A DNA stretch of 64,000 bases from positions 111,275 to 175,274 of the forward strand of contig NZ_VAJM01000016.1 of NCBI RefSeq assembly GCF_005771675.1, read 5' to 3'. A program made the position numbers and the translations under genes. This document shows, one piece after another, positions 52,816 to 60,030 of this stretch; positions within the stretch are counted from its first letter, which is position 1; each line of letters begins with the position of its first letter. Source of the stretch: Hymenobacter jeollabukensis. Lineage in GTDB: Bacteria; Bacteroidota; Bacteroidia; Cytophagales; Hymenobacteraceae. The notes below the pieces were generated by a model that saw only the letters and a list, made by a program, of their open reading frames with translations, was not told where the DNA came from and made no database searches.

Positions 52816-53763
52816 ATGGCAGCCAAGTCCAAAACCCAGCCGACCGCCCCGAAAAAGTCCGTTTACGAAATTGTAACGGCCCGCATCATTGAACAGCTCG
52901 AAAAGGGCGTCATCGTGTGGAAGCAGCCGTGGGCCAACCGTGCCCCCGGCACCGGCATCTGGCCGACCAACTACGCCACCGGCCGCGCCTATTCTGGTTT
53001 CAACGCCGTGTTTCTCAACTTCGCCGCCGCCGGGCAGCCCGCCGTGTTCATGACGTTTAACCAAGCCAAGGAAATGTGCGGTACGGTCCGCGCCGGCTCC
53101 AAAGGCTTTCCCATCATTTTCTACCAGCCCGCCCGCCGCAAGGCCGAGCAGGAAGGCACCGAGGAAACCGAGAAGAAGCAGCAGCGCGGCGTACTGCAAT
53201 ACTTCACGGTGTTCCACTACTCGCAGATTGACGGCATCGAATTTGACCTGCCCGCCGTGCCGGCCGAGCCGCAGATTCCCACCCACGAGCAGGCCCGGCA
53301 GCTGCTGGCCGCCTACACCACGGCGCCCCAGCTTTCCCACATGCACCAAAAAGCGTATTACTCGCCCCGGCTGGACTTTGTGAACATGCCCAAGCCGGAA
53401 ACCTTCGTTAGCCCGGACCACTATTTTTGCACCCTCTTTCACGAGTTCGTGCACAGCACCGGCCACGCCAAGCGCCTCAACCGCGAAGGCATTGCGCAAT
53501 TTGACCGGCATGGCAGCGACCAGTACGCCAAGGAGGAACTTATAGCCGAGTTCGGCGCCTCGTTCCTGTGCGGCTTTGCCGGCATCGACCCCGGCATTTT
53601 GGGCCACAATGCCGCCTACATTGCCAACTGGCTGCAGGTGCTCAAGAACGACCCGAAAATGATTGTTTCGGCCGCCTCGCAGGCCGAGCGGGCCGTGCGC
53701 TACATGCTGGGTGAGCAGCCGCAGGACGCCGAGCCGGAGCCGGCCGAGCAGGAGCAGGAGTAA
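52816..53763 (+). CDS. ardC: ArdC-family antirestriction protein
   Basis: 315 residues. The N-terminal domain (YEIVTARIIEQLEKGVIVWKQPW...PTNYATGRAYSGFNAVFLN...VFMTFNQAKEMCGTVRAGSKGFPIIFY) is the ssDNA-binding ArdC N-domain. The C-terminal part is a zinc metallopeptidase-like domain with HEFVHSTGH (His209, Glu210, His213) and EELIAEFGASFLCG. ArdC proteins are made early after plasmid entry and protect incoming single-stranded DNA from host restriction. The gene has its own promoter module and is the first of the plus-strand leading-type region. Confidence 0.92.
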   Translation: MAAKSKTQPTAPKKSVYEIVTARIIEQLEKGVIVWKQPWANRAPGTGIWPTNYATGRAYSGFNAVFLNFAAAGQPAVFMTFNQAKEMCGTVRAGSKGFPIIFYQPARRKAEQEGTEETEKKQQRGVLQYFTVFHYSQIDGIEFDLPAVPAEPQIPTHEQARQLLAAYTTAPQLSHMHQKAYYSPRLDFVNMPKPETFVSPDHYFCTLFHEFVHSTGHAKRLNREGIAQFDRHGSDQYAKEELIAEFGASFLCGFAGIDPGILGHNAAYIANWLQVLKNDPKMIVSAASQAERAVRYMLGEQPQDAEPEPAEQEQE

Positions 53764-53776
53764 CCCCGGGCGCTGC

Positions 53777-53863
53777 GGCCCCGCCCACCCGGCAGCGGTG
53801 GGCGGGGCCAAGCGGCGCGGGCCGGGATTGGCGCGGGCGGGGCATCGAGCCCCGCCCGCGCCA
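53777..53863. repeat. Two large GC-rich perfect hairpins in tandem
   Basis: Hairpin 1 has 13-bp arms, GGCCCCGCCCACC at 53777-53789 and its complement at 53797-53809. Hairpin 2 has 15-bp arms, TGGCGCGGGCGGGGC at 53829-53843 and its complement at 53849-53863, with an ATCGA loop. Neither is followed by a T-run, so neither is a usual terminator. They fill most of the 294-bp gap 53764-54057 and would fold strongly in single-stranded transferred DNA. Confidence 0.7.
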
Positions 53864-54057
53864 GGACACGAAGCCAGGGAGGCGTTGCGCATGCCGTTTC
53901 GGGAGAGGCGGCATTTTTTGTGCCCTGGGACCAGGTGTGGGGCAGTAGCGGGGAAGGTGCAGGGCGGGCAGAATATACCTGCTGATTAGGCCCGGAGCAG
54001 GCAACGCGGGTAGGGCTAAAGCGTTTAGTAATTAAGGGATTAGCTAACGATACTGGT

Positions 54058-54438
54058 ATGGTTCGCAGCACGGATATTGAGTTGGAAGGGCGGCAGGTGA
54101 AGGTGTACCGCAACCTGAATAACGGCTTGTGGTCGGTGATGCTCGGGGAGCGGGTCGTTGCCCACCTGGCCACGGTCAACCTGCTGAACGTGACGTTCCG
54201 GGTGCGGCCGGCAGGCCGGTTGCGGGTGCTGGCCGAGCAGCGGCGCAACGTGCACGCCTACGCCCTGGGCACGTTCACGGCGGCCGAGACGCCGGCGCAG
54301 GCCTTGGTGAGCTACAACCCCTACCGCGCGGCGCATTTTTACCTCGACGCCGACCAGTCGCCCATCACCCACGCGCTGCACCTGCGCCTGACCGACGGCA
54401 AAGCCTACGCAACCCCAGGCGCGCTGCTGGCTGCGTAG
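54058..54438 (+). CDS. Leading-region hypothetical protein
   Basis: 126 residues. The first half is beta-rich (IELEGRQVKVYRNLNNGLWSVMLGERVVAHLATVNLLNVTFRVRPAGR), followed by an Arg-rich turn and SYNPYRAAHFYLDADQSPITHALHLRLTDGKAYATPG. It is small and basic, with no signal peptide or membrane segment. I recognise no family. It has no inverted-repeat module of its own, but a degenerate GGGGCAGTAG box lies near 53938 upstream. Confidence 0.6.
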   Translation: MVRSTDIELEGRQVKVYRNLNNGLWSVMLGERVVAHLATVNLLNVTFRVRPAGRLRVLAEQRRNVHAYALGTFTAAETPAQALVSYNPYRAAHFYLDADQSPITHALHLRLTDGKAYATPGALLAA

Positions 54439-54505
54439 CCGCGCACGGGTGAAGAGTGGGGCAGTTGGGGGGAAGATCCAAGCTAAGTCAAATACCGGGT
54501 TTATA

Positions 54506-54552
54506 TTGTATTTATTACAACATAAAGCGGTGTATTTTCGTTAAATAAGTAT
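54506..54552 (+). promoter_or_regulatory. Leading-region promoter/operator module, copy 2
   Basis: TTGTA (54506-54510), TTTAT, TACAA (54516-54520), then CATAA. TTTTCG starts 15 nt and AATAAGTAT 24 nt after the TACAA arm, and the start codon follows 29 nt after AATAAGTAT. GGGGCAGTTGGGG is 36 nt upstream. Spacings are identical in copies 3 and 4. Confidence 0.7.
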
Positions 54553-54580
54553 CTGTAAACCAATAGCGTAATTCCCTTTC

Positions 54581-54913
54581 ATGGTACACCTGCTTGACAA
54601 CAACGACGCGTACCGGGTCGATTTTCAACTGTTCGACCAACTGGTACTTATGGGCCTGACGTCGGTGCAGGACAAGCTGCTGCCGCTGGTCGAGGACGTA
54701 GACCCCACCCAGCCCATCGGCAAGGCCACGTTGTGGGGAATGCCGGTGCCCATCTTCCGCCACCGCGTAGCCGAGAACGGAATGCAGCTCGTGGTAGCCG
54801 ATTCGGCGGCGGGCATGCGCTGGATGCGGGCCGACTTTGTCCACCTGACCGGCCAGGCGCCGCTGACCGGCCCGAAGCTGAAGTGCGTAGGGGTGTTTCT
54901 GCTGAAAGCCTGA
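54581..54913 (+). CDS. Leading-region hypothetical protein
   Basis: 110 residues, starting MVHLLDNNDAYRVDFQLFDQLVLMGLTSVQDKLLPLV. The rest is beta-rich (IGKATLWGMPVPIFRHRVAENGMQLVVADSAAGMRWMRADFVHLTG) and ends VGVFLLKA. No family, signal peptide or cysteine motif is visible. It is directly behind promoter copy 2 and 3 bp ahead of the next gene, so the two are one unit. Confidence 0.62.
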   Translation: MVHLLDNNDAYRVDFQLFDQLVLMGLTSVQDKLLPLVEDVDPTQPIGKATLWGMPVPIFRHRVAENGMQLVVADSAAGMRWMRADFVHLTGQAPLTGPKLKCVGVFLLKA

Positions 54914-54916
54914 GCC

Positions 54917-55327
54917 ATGTTCGCGTTGATTCTACACCCGGCCGCCGCTCCTCAGGAGGTAGCGGTGGCCGACCTGAACTTGTGCGACGAGTCCGCCGGC
55001 GGCTGCTTGGGGCGCTGGCAGCTCGCGGCGCAGCTGCTGGAGCAAGAGCCCGCCCAGGTGGGCATCATGGAGGCCGGCGCCGATTTCATCATCTACCGCC
55101 AGTGCCAGGGGGCTCGAAACCCGGCCGCCGAGCAGCTGCTGCCGCGCTTCCTGATCGGCGAGGTGTTCGGCCAGGAGGATGACGACCAGTGCCGGATTTT
55201 CGGGCCGGTGGTTATCCTGACCTGCCGGGCTGACGTGCGGCTGCCGGCCCCGGCCCAGGGCCTGCAGGACTTTCGCCGGGCCGGCTTGCTGGGGCTGGCC
55301 TGGTGCCGGCTTTGGGGGCGTGGCTAG
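54917..55327 (+). CDS. Leading-region hypothetical protein
   Basis: 136 residues. Its sequence has an alpha/beta look (FALILHPAAAPQEVAVADLNLCDESAGGCLGRWQLAAQLLEQEPAQVGIMEAGADFIIYRQCQGA...RIFGPVVILTCRADVRLPAPAQGLQDFRRAGLLGLAW), with five cysteines. It could be a DUF-type defence inhibitor, but nothing specific is recognised. It is coupled to the 54581 gene and followed by a terminator. Confidence 0.6.
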   Translation: MFALILHPAAAPQEVAVADLNLCDESAGGCLGRWQLAAQLLEQEPAQVGIMEAGADFIIYRQCQGARNPAAEQLLPRFLIGEVFGQEDDDQCRIFGPVVILTCRADVRLPAPAQGLQDFRRAGLLGLAWCRLWGRG

Positions 55328-55346
55328 CAGCTGCGCAGGAGTTGAG

Positions 55347-55371
55347 AAGGCCGGGTTATCCGGCCTTTTTT
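55347..55371 (+). terminator. Terminator
   Basis: AAGGCCGG (55347-55354) and CCGGCCTT (55360-55367) flank GTTAT; TTTTTT completes it. It separates the 54581-55327 unit from promoter copy 3. Confidence 0.88.
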
Positions 55372-55406
55372 GTTGGGGGCAGGCCCAGAAAATCAGTAAT
55401 TATATA

Positions 55407-55453
55407 TTGTAAAAAATACAACATAAGGGCGGCAGTTTTCGTTTAATAAGTAT
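55407..55453 (+). promoter_or_regulatory. Leading-region promoter/operator module, copy 3
   Basis: TTGTA (55407-55411), AAAAA, TACAA (55417-55421), then CATAA. TTTTCG begins 15 nt and AATAAGTAT 24 nt after the TACAA arm, as in copies 2 and 4. The start codon lies 34 nt beyond the box. Confidence 0.7.
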
Positions 55454-55486
55454 AGAGCAAGACGCTCAGAACCAAACGATAAAGCC

Positions 55487-55867
55487 ATGAGCATGTCCCC
55501 TGATTCCGCCTCGTTAGGTACCCCGATGCTGGCCGCGCGCTTTGCGCAGGCCCGGGCCCAGGTTGTCGCCCAGCTGCAACCGCTCGGCCAGGCCCGCCTG
55601 CTGCAAATCAAGACGCCCTTGTCGCAGGCGCCGACCGTGGAGCCCGACAACAAGACCAGCTTCAAGTTGGAGCAGCTGTACCGGTTGCTCAAGTGCGACC
55701 TCGTTTCGGTGGTGCACCTGGACGACGCCTTGCCCGGCCACATCCTCATCTGCGACGAAGACGTGCTGGCCAGCAGCGAGGCCGTGTGCAACCTGGTGGC
55801 TTCCCTGCTGGCCGGGCACCCTATCTACGGCGACGTGCTGCTGTGCCGCGACGAGCAATTCCAATAG
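55487..55867 (+). CDS. DUF3846-like leading-region protein
   Basis: 126 residues. The C-terminal 70 residues (FKLEQLYRLLKCDLVSVVHLDDALPGHILICDEDVLASSEAVCNLVASLLAGHPIYGDVLLC) follow the pattern of DUF3846: a helix, a strand ending at LPG, an ICDE turn, a helix, and a terminal GDVLL strand. DUF3846 proteins are common on plasmids and in phages and have no settled role. The N-terminal 55 residues are helical and may be a linker or partner-binding part. Confidence 0.68.
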   Translation: MSMSPDSASLGTPMLAARFAQARAQVVAQLQPLGQARLLQIKTPLSQAPTVEPDNKTSFKLEQLYRLLKCDLVSVVHLDDALPGHILICDEDVLASSEAVCNLVASLLAGHPIYGDVLLCRDEQFQ

Positions 55868-55896
55868 TCCTATCCCCTTCTCAGATCCTATCCGCC

Positions 55897-56094
55897 ATGC
55901 TTTCCACTGCCTTTCATACCGTAAGCCGCCCGTCCCACCTGACCGCGCTGGGCCGCAAAGTCGATGCCTGCAAGAAGCTCGCCGCCCGGGAGCGGCGCAA
56001 GTACGACACCCGGACTTACCAAGGGTTGGCCGAGCGCCGCCTCGACCAGGCCCGCCAGGACCTGCGCCTCGCCAAACGCAGCATTTACAACTAA
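55897..56094 (+). CDS. Small basic hypothetical protein
   Basis: 65 residues from ATG 55897: MLSTAFHTVSRPSHLTALGRKVDACKKLAARERRKYDTRTYQGLAERRLDQARQDL is helical and strongly basic. No family. It follows the DUF3846-like gene by 29 bp and precedes the next gene by 9 bp, so it is part of the same transcript. Confidence 0.55.
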   Translation: MLSTAFHTVSRPSHLTALGRKVDACKKLAARERRKYDTRTYQGLAERRLDQARQDLRLAKRSIYN

Positions 56095-56103
56095 GCCCCT
56101 GCC

Positions 56104-56559
56104 ATGTTTAAGCCTACCGTAGTGACCGACCGGGCGCAGCTGCCCGCGTCGCTGAGCTGGAGCAACCCGCTGCCGGTGCCCGCCGTCGGTGCGCAGGTAA
56201 CGGTGCTCATCAACAACCTGGGCCCGGCCACCGTCCGCGGCTATCTGCAGCAAGACGGATTCTTGGGCGTGTGGGTGCAGGTGCACAACCCGCCGGCGTG
56301 GATGGTGCAGCAGACCCGGGGCGATGCGCACGGGGCCGCATTCGGCCGCGAAATCGAGTTGTCGACGACTCCCCCGGAAACGGATGAAGAGGACGACGGC
56401 CCGTACATCGCGCCGGACCCATTCGACCGCCACGATGAAGTACCGCTCGATGCTGAGCAGGACGATGAAGAGAACGACTCCGACCACCGCGGGGAGTACG
56501 GGCCTTATGAGGATGTGGGCGACGGCCGCGACTACTACGATATCGAGTACGACCGTTAA
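56104..56559 (+). CDS. Leading-region hypothetical protein with acidic tail
   Basis: 151 residues. The first 90 residues look like an SH3-like beta-barrel (VPAVGAQVTVLINNLGPATVRGYLQQDGFLGVWVQVHNPPAWMVQQ). The C-terminal 60 residues are strongly acidic (ETDEEDDGPYIAPDPFDRHDEVPLDAEQDDEENDSDHRGEYGPYEDVGDG) and end with DYYDIEYDR. The acidic tail could mimic DNA, as in several anti-restriction proteins; that is a guess. No family recognised. Confidence 0.6.
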   Translation: MFKPTVVTDRAQLPASLSWSNPLPVPAVGAQVTVLINNLGPATVRGYLQQDGFLGVWVQVHNPPAWMVQQTRGDAHGAAFGREIELSTTPPETDEEDDGPYIAPDPFDRHDEVPLDAEQDDEENDSDHRGEYGPYEDVGDGRDYYDIEYDR

Positions 56560-56587
56560 TTTGGCTGAGCCTTTCTATTACACCGTT

Positions 56588-56824
56588 ATGGATACCCCTT
56601 CCACGCGTTACCACGTCTTGGCCGTGGCCGGGCTGCTGCTGGCCGCCGTCGTACTGTTTCGGGACGAGTTTCCTGATTGGGCCCGCTGCAGCGCCATGCT
56701 CCTGGCCCTGCTAGGAGCTCGGCGTCTCGCCGACGCCGTTTGGTCTCGCACCATCTGGTGGGGCGCTACCGGCTGCGCGGCCTTAGGCTTAGTGCTGTCG
56801 GTGCTGCTGGGGTCCACCCAGTAG
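56588..56824 (+). CDS. Small membrane protein
   Basis: 78 residues from ATG 56588. Three hydrophobic segments are visible (YHVLAVAGLLLAAVVLF; CSAMLLALLGARRLADAV; IWWGATGCAALGLVLSVLLG). No family recognised. It ends the unit and is followed by a terminator shared with a convergent gene. Confidence 0.58.
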   Translation: MDTPSTRYHVLAVAGLLLAAVVLFRDEFPDWARCSAMLLALLGARRLADAVWSRTIWWGATGCAALGLVLSVLLGSTQ

Positions 56825-56866
56825 TAGCATCATTTTCTTAATGGTGGCGACGGGCCATCTATTAAT

Positions 56867-56893
56867 AGCCCCTGCGCTCCGTGCGCAGGGGCT
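56867..56893. terminator. Terminator between convergent genes
   Basis: AGCCCCTGCGC and GCGCAGGGGCT pair exactly around TCCGT, followed by GTTCTG. It separates the plus-strand membrane protein gene from the minus-strand RES gene that ends at 56917. Confidence 0.78.
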
Positions 56894-56916
56894 GTTCTGT
56901 TACGGGGCAACTGCTC

Positions 56917-58272
56917 TTATTCGGCCGCTGGATATGGCAGGAAACTGCTCAGCTGCTTGTCGATTTCCGCCAAGGCCCTGGCTTCCGCAGCCAGGTGCAG
57001 CGCCCACAGGCGTTTGAAGGAAACGCGCGTGACCGACTTTGCCTGGAGTACGAGTTTAGGTGCGGTGACCCTGCGGGCTATGTCGCCGGCGGGGACTCCT
57101 TCATCGATTGATTCTTTGTTGTCCACGAACAGCACGACGCACCGGCCGCCCCGGTGCTTTGCACTCTCGTAAATGAGGCCATCAATTTGACCACCGGCAT
57201 ACATATACCGCAGGTACTCGCAAACAATCTGGGTCGGCACGTACTCGATGTGGACGTCCTTTTTAGAAATTGGTTTGCGTAGGTCCTGAACGAAAGCATT
57301 AAGAAAGACAATTCCTTCTCGCAAATAATTGGCATTTCCGTTGTAGCCTGGATTAAATAGACTCGGGAATTTAAATGCCATCGAAAAATCGATCAGACGG
57401 AGTGCCACACGGTTGGTAAACGAGCCGTACGTCACCGAAGAGGCTTTCCAATCATAGTCGACAATTTCTGCCAGGCACGTTTCTTTATCGAAAGCACCGT
57501 AAAACATTGAAATGCCGGCAGGGCTCATTCGGTTTGCCTGGGCGTATTTGTCGGGCGGAGCCCCCAGCGAGTCGGCGTTTTTGGGAGCTTCGTTTCGCAT
57601 ATGTTGGCGGGCCCTGACCAGGTTCAGGCTACCCGGCGGGTATTCATGGGTAATCTTAAGCCACTTAATAAGCTTGCCCACTTCCTTCAATACTTCCTGC
57701 GGGTGCAGGCTATCCGAATCAATGTCGGAAAACAAGCGATGGTTTTTCTCGCTGAAAAAGACAAACCGCATTCGGTGCTTGACGATTCGGCTAAAGGATT
57801 GCCACCCGTACCGCATATAGTCTGATTGCGGCAAAATCCAGTCCTGTCTAGCCCATTCTTTCGTTTCTATTTCCTTGCAAATAGCTTCGATTATTTCATA
57901 AGGATCAATAGATGTTTCGCTTTCGATCAGCTCATTGGTATCAATGGGTGGTCCGAATGGAAACCGGTCTTCATCTGGGTTATACGGCAAATCAGATTGC
58001 CACAATGGCTCATATTCCCGCCTTAAATCCTGCTCGATACGCTGGGCAATAGCAGCTACGTCGGCGCACTTTCTTGATTCCTGGCAAACGTCGCATAATT
58101 GGCGCGTGCCGGTTTGGTTGATAAATGCCCTCAGGTATTGGTCTGCGAAATGCTTGCTGCAAACGGTTTCGATAATCATACGGGCCAGCAGCTGCTGTTG
58201 AAAGGGTGATTGCTCAAGGTAAGCAGTTGGCGTTTCACGGTTTGGCTTGCCCTTCCACCGCCCAGGAGGCAT
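56917..58272 (-). CDS. HEPN-RES toxin-like protein
   Basis: 451 residues from 58272; ATG 58179 (MIIETVCSKHF, residue 32) is the likelier family start because HEPN_RES_NTD1 proteins begin with a Cys-rich element (VCSKHFADQYLRAFINQTGTRQLCDVCQESRKC). The C-terminal half is a RES domain: LVRARQHMRNEAP...LGAPPDKYAQANRMSPAGISMFYGAFDKETCLAEI (Arg220 and Arg222 first, then Arg248, Tyr258 and Glu269), then YVPTQIVCEYLRYMY. RES toxins break down NAD. No Xre antitoxin is adjacent; the overlapping upstream gene is a GNAT protein. It is less GC-rich than its neighbours. A defence or addiction role is inferred. Confidence 0.82.
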   Translation of the reverse strand: MPPGRWKGKPNRETPTAYLEQSPFQQQLLARMIIETVCSKHFADQYLRAFINQTGTRQLCDVCQESRKCADVAAIAQRIEQDLRREYEPLWQSDLPYNPDEDRFPFGPPIDTNELIESETSIDPYEIIEAICKEIETKEWARQDWILPQSDYMRYGWQSFSRIVKHRMRFVFFSEKNHRLFSDIDSDSLHPQEVLKEVGKLIKWLKITHEYPPGSLNLVRARQHMRNEAPKNADSLGAPPDKYAQANRMSPAGISMFYGAFDKETCLAEIVDYDWKASSVTYGSFTNRVALRLIDFSMAFKFPSLFNPGYNGNANYLREGIVFLNAFVQDLRKPISKKDVHIEYVPTQIVCEYLRYMYAGGQIDGLIYESAKHRGGRCVVLFVDNKESIDEGVPAGDIARRVTAPKLVLQAKSVTRVSFKRLWALHLAAEARALAEIDKQLSSFLPYPAAE

Positions 58273-58945
58273 CTTCTACCTGGAGGCCCAAGCCGAGCAC
58301 ATCGTCGGCCAGGTCCGTTATGTAATGGGCAAGGGCGTCGTCGCCCAGGTGCATGCTCACCTCAGCGCTGATCATCTGCAGGCAGGCGGCGTGGTAAGCC
58401 AGCTGCTGGCGCAGCCGCTGCAGCCGTAGCTCCTCGATGGGCGTATTGCGGCTAGAAAACTGCGGTAGGGCCTGTCCCGGCGCCGGAACGTACCGGAAGA
58501 TGGCTACGTGCTCGTCGTGCTCTTCTGCCGGTACTACGGGCTTAAACCCAGCACGCAGGGCTACCCGCTCGGAGGCCTCGAAGGCTTCCGGCCCATAGTT
58601 GCGGCTGATGGTGATGCGCTGCTCCGTGCGGTCCTGCAGCAGGTGGGGTAAAATCACGTCCTGCAGAGCGCGCCGCAGGTGGCCCTGCCCCTGGGCGTCC
58701 GGCTGCACCAGCCAGTGCAAATCTTCGCCATGATCAACGACAATGCCCACGTAGTGCTGCGCGCTGTCGCGGATCAGGTAAGCCCGGTAATGGGGCGGTA
58801 GGGCGGAAGAGTCGTCGGGACGGGGCGCCCGCAGCCAGATTCGGGCCTGCACCACGGTGTCGGTCAGCGGCCGCAGGTACAGCGTTTCGGGGCCTTCCGC
58901 GCCGTTGGCCCGGTCCACGAGCTGGCTGAGGGTTTCATTCGTCAT
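58235..58945 (-). CDS. GNAT-like acetyltransferase
   Basis: 236 residues if it starts at ATG 58945 (MTNETLSQLVDR); ATG 58969 is an alternative. It has a GNAT-like core: RAYLIRDSAQHYVGIVVDHGEDLHWLVQPDAQGQGHLRRALQDVILPHLL, where QGQGHLRRAL is the acetyl-CoA loop (Q/R-x-x-G-x-G/A type), and RITISRNYGPEAFEASERVALRAGFKPV. The C-terminal 80 residues are helical. It overlaps the RES gene by about 38 nt, so they are co-translated. It could acetylate a partner or a toxin. Confidence 0.7.
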   Translation of the reverse strand: MTNETLSQLVDRANGAEGPETLYLRPLTDTVVQARIWLRAPRPDDSSALPPHYRAYLIRDSAQHYVGIVVDHGEDLHWLVQPDAQGQGHLRRALQDVILPHLLQDRTEQRITISRNYGPEAFEASERVALRAGFKPVVPAEEHDEHVAIFRYVPAPGQALPQFSSRNTPIEELRLQRLRQQLAYHAACLQMISAEVSMHLGDDALAHYITDLADDVLGLGLQVEDASWAVEGQAKP

Positions 58946-59016
58946 TATTGCGGGAACTGATGCCAACATTTTGTGCAATGCTAGGCAGAATTTGGCGGAC
59001 TTGATTGCTAATTATA

Positions 59017-59063
59017 TTGGATTTTTTACAACATACAAAAGCGCGTTTTCGTATAATAAGTAT
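59017..59063 (+). promoter_or_regulatory. Leading-region promoter/operator module, copy 4
   Basis: TTGGA (59017-59021), TTTTT, TACAA (59027-59031), CATA. TTTTCG is 15 nt and AATAAGTAT 24 nt after the TACAA arm. The 20-mer GCTAATTATATTGGA-plus-A/T upstream is nearly identical in copy 5. The start codon lies 23 nt beyond the box. The module is divergent from the GNAT gene. Confidence 0.7.
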
Positions 59064-59085
59064 CTGAACGATAATACGTTGTTGT

Positions 59086-59574
59086 ATGGAATACTTCATT
59101 TCCGACCGCCAGAAATCACTGTTTCGCCCGGAGCGCACCATCTACCAGGTGGACGACTGGGCTAGCATCGAGAAGCACCACGAGTTTCAGTACCTGGGCT
59201 TGCAGGACGACCCGCGGCACGACCACTACGGCAAGCCCCTGGTGTACGACTCGGCCGAGCAGGCCCCCACCCTGACGCACTGGAAGCTCAACGTGGCCCA
59301 GTGGGAGCGGTTCGCGTGCCGCCACCGGCTCAGCAGCGACAAAGCCTGGATGCTGGACGAGATTATCAAAGACCTGCGCCGCCGGGCCTGGATAGCGGGC
59401 CATCAGCGCGAGCTGGACTACCGCTGGCACCAGGCGTTGGAGCAGTACGAACAGGCGCAGCAGGCCGCGGCGGAGCGCCACCAGCAGCGGTTGGCCGAAT
59501 TCCACAGCCAACCTTTTCCCAGCCGGTTGGCCAAGCCCGCAAAGGGAGTAGTAGTGCAGACAACGCTCTTTTGA
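59086..59574 (+). CDS. Leading-region protein ending in a sliding-clamp motif
   Basis: 162 residues. The middle has LTHWKLNVAQWERFACRHRLSSDKAWMLDEIIKDLRRRAWIAGHQRELDYRWHQALEQYEQAQQAAAERHQQRL, mostly helical. The last residues are VVVQTTLF: QTTLF (158-162) fits the bacterial beta-clamp-binding consensus QxxLF, as seen in polymerases and MutS. No enzyme domain is recognised. It may recruit to, or block, the host clamp during plasmid establishment. The gene has its own promoter copy and a terminator that overlaps its stop codon. Confidence 0.65.
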   Translation: MEYFISDRQKSLFRPERTIYQVDDWASIEKHHEFQYLGLQDDPRHDHYGKPLVYDSAEQAPTLTHWKLNVAQWERFACRHRLSSDKAWMLDEIIKDLRRRAWIAGHQRELDYRWHQALEQYEQAQQAAAERHQQRLAEFHSQPFPSRLAKPAKGVVVQTTLF

Positions 59575-59587
59575 GCGTTGTTTTTTT
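59560..59587 (+). terminator. Terminator overlapping the clamp-motif gene stop
   Basis: ACAACGCTC and GAGCGTTGT (9-bp arms) flank TTTT and lead into TTTTTTT. It spans the codons for the last residues and the TGA at 59572-59574. Confidence 0.9.
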
Positions 59588-59615
59588 ATTGAGTTGGTTT
59601 AGCTTTGGAATAACA

Positions 59616-59906
59616 ATGGTGCAACTTTGTCCGCGCCGTCATGGAATGGTAGATCTGAGTTTAGGGGAAGGGAAGGGCGAGGACCTGACCGCGTTGGATT
59701 GCCCGCGCTGCGGTGAGGCCATGCTGCACCACGCTGCCATCGAAGCCATCTACCCGCTGGCCATTCAATGGCAGGTTCAGTGCGCCGAGTGCGGCGCTGA
59801 GCAGACGGGCTGGGAGTGGCGCGAAACACCTATCCGGTTTCCCGGCGACGAATGGCAGCCTGACCAGCTGCTAGCGGCTTGGTGTCTGCTGCACCATCGG
59901 TGCTAA
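59616..59906 (+). CDS. Lar-like zinc-ribbon protein
   Basis: 96 residues from ATG 59616. LTALDCPRCGEAMLHHAAIEAIYPLAIQWQVQCAECGAEQTGWEWRE gives two CxxC pairs spaced as in Lar-family (restriction alleviation) zinc ribbons, with a helix at the end (PDQLLAAWCLLHH) where Lar has its eAi-xxWN. The fit is moderate. Lar modulates type I restriction in E. coli, so an anti-restriction role in the leading region is plausible. Confidence 0.55.
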   Translation: MVQLCPRRHGMVDLSLGEGKGEDLTALDCPRCGEAMLHHAAIEAIYPLAIQWQVQCAECGAEQTGWEWRETPIRFPGDEWQPDQLLAAWCLLHHRC

Positions 59907-59963
59907 CCTGCAAAATTGCATTTAGGGGCAGTTGGGGCGGAATGATTCAGCTTGCTAATTATA

Positions 59964-60010
59964 TTGGAATTTATACAACATAAGTAGCAAAAAGCGCGTT
60001 TAAATAGGTA
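59964..60010 (+). promoter_or_regulatory. Leading-region promoter/operator module, copy 5
   Basis: TTGGA (59964-59968), ATTTA, TACAA (59974-59978), CATAA. AAATAGGTA starts 24 nt after the TACAA arm. GGGGCAGTTGGGG lies 27 nt upstream. The methyltransferase gene starts 21 nt beyond the box. Confidence 0.68.
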
Positions 60011-60030
60011 GAAACGCACTTTTTGAAGCT

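Noticed and set aside
53777..53863. Double rho-independent terminator
   Set aside because: Both hairpins are strong but neither is followed by a T-run on either strand.
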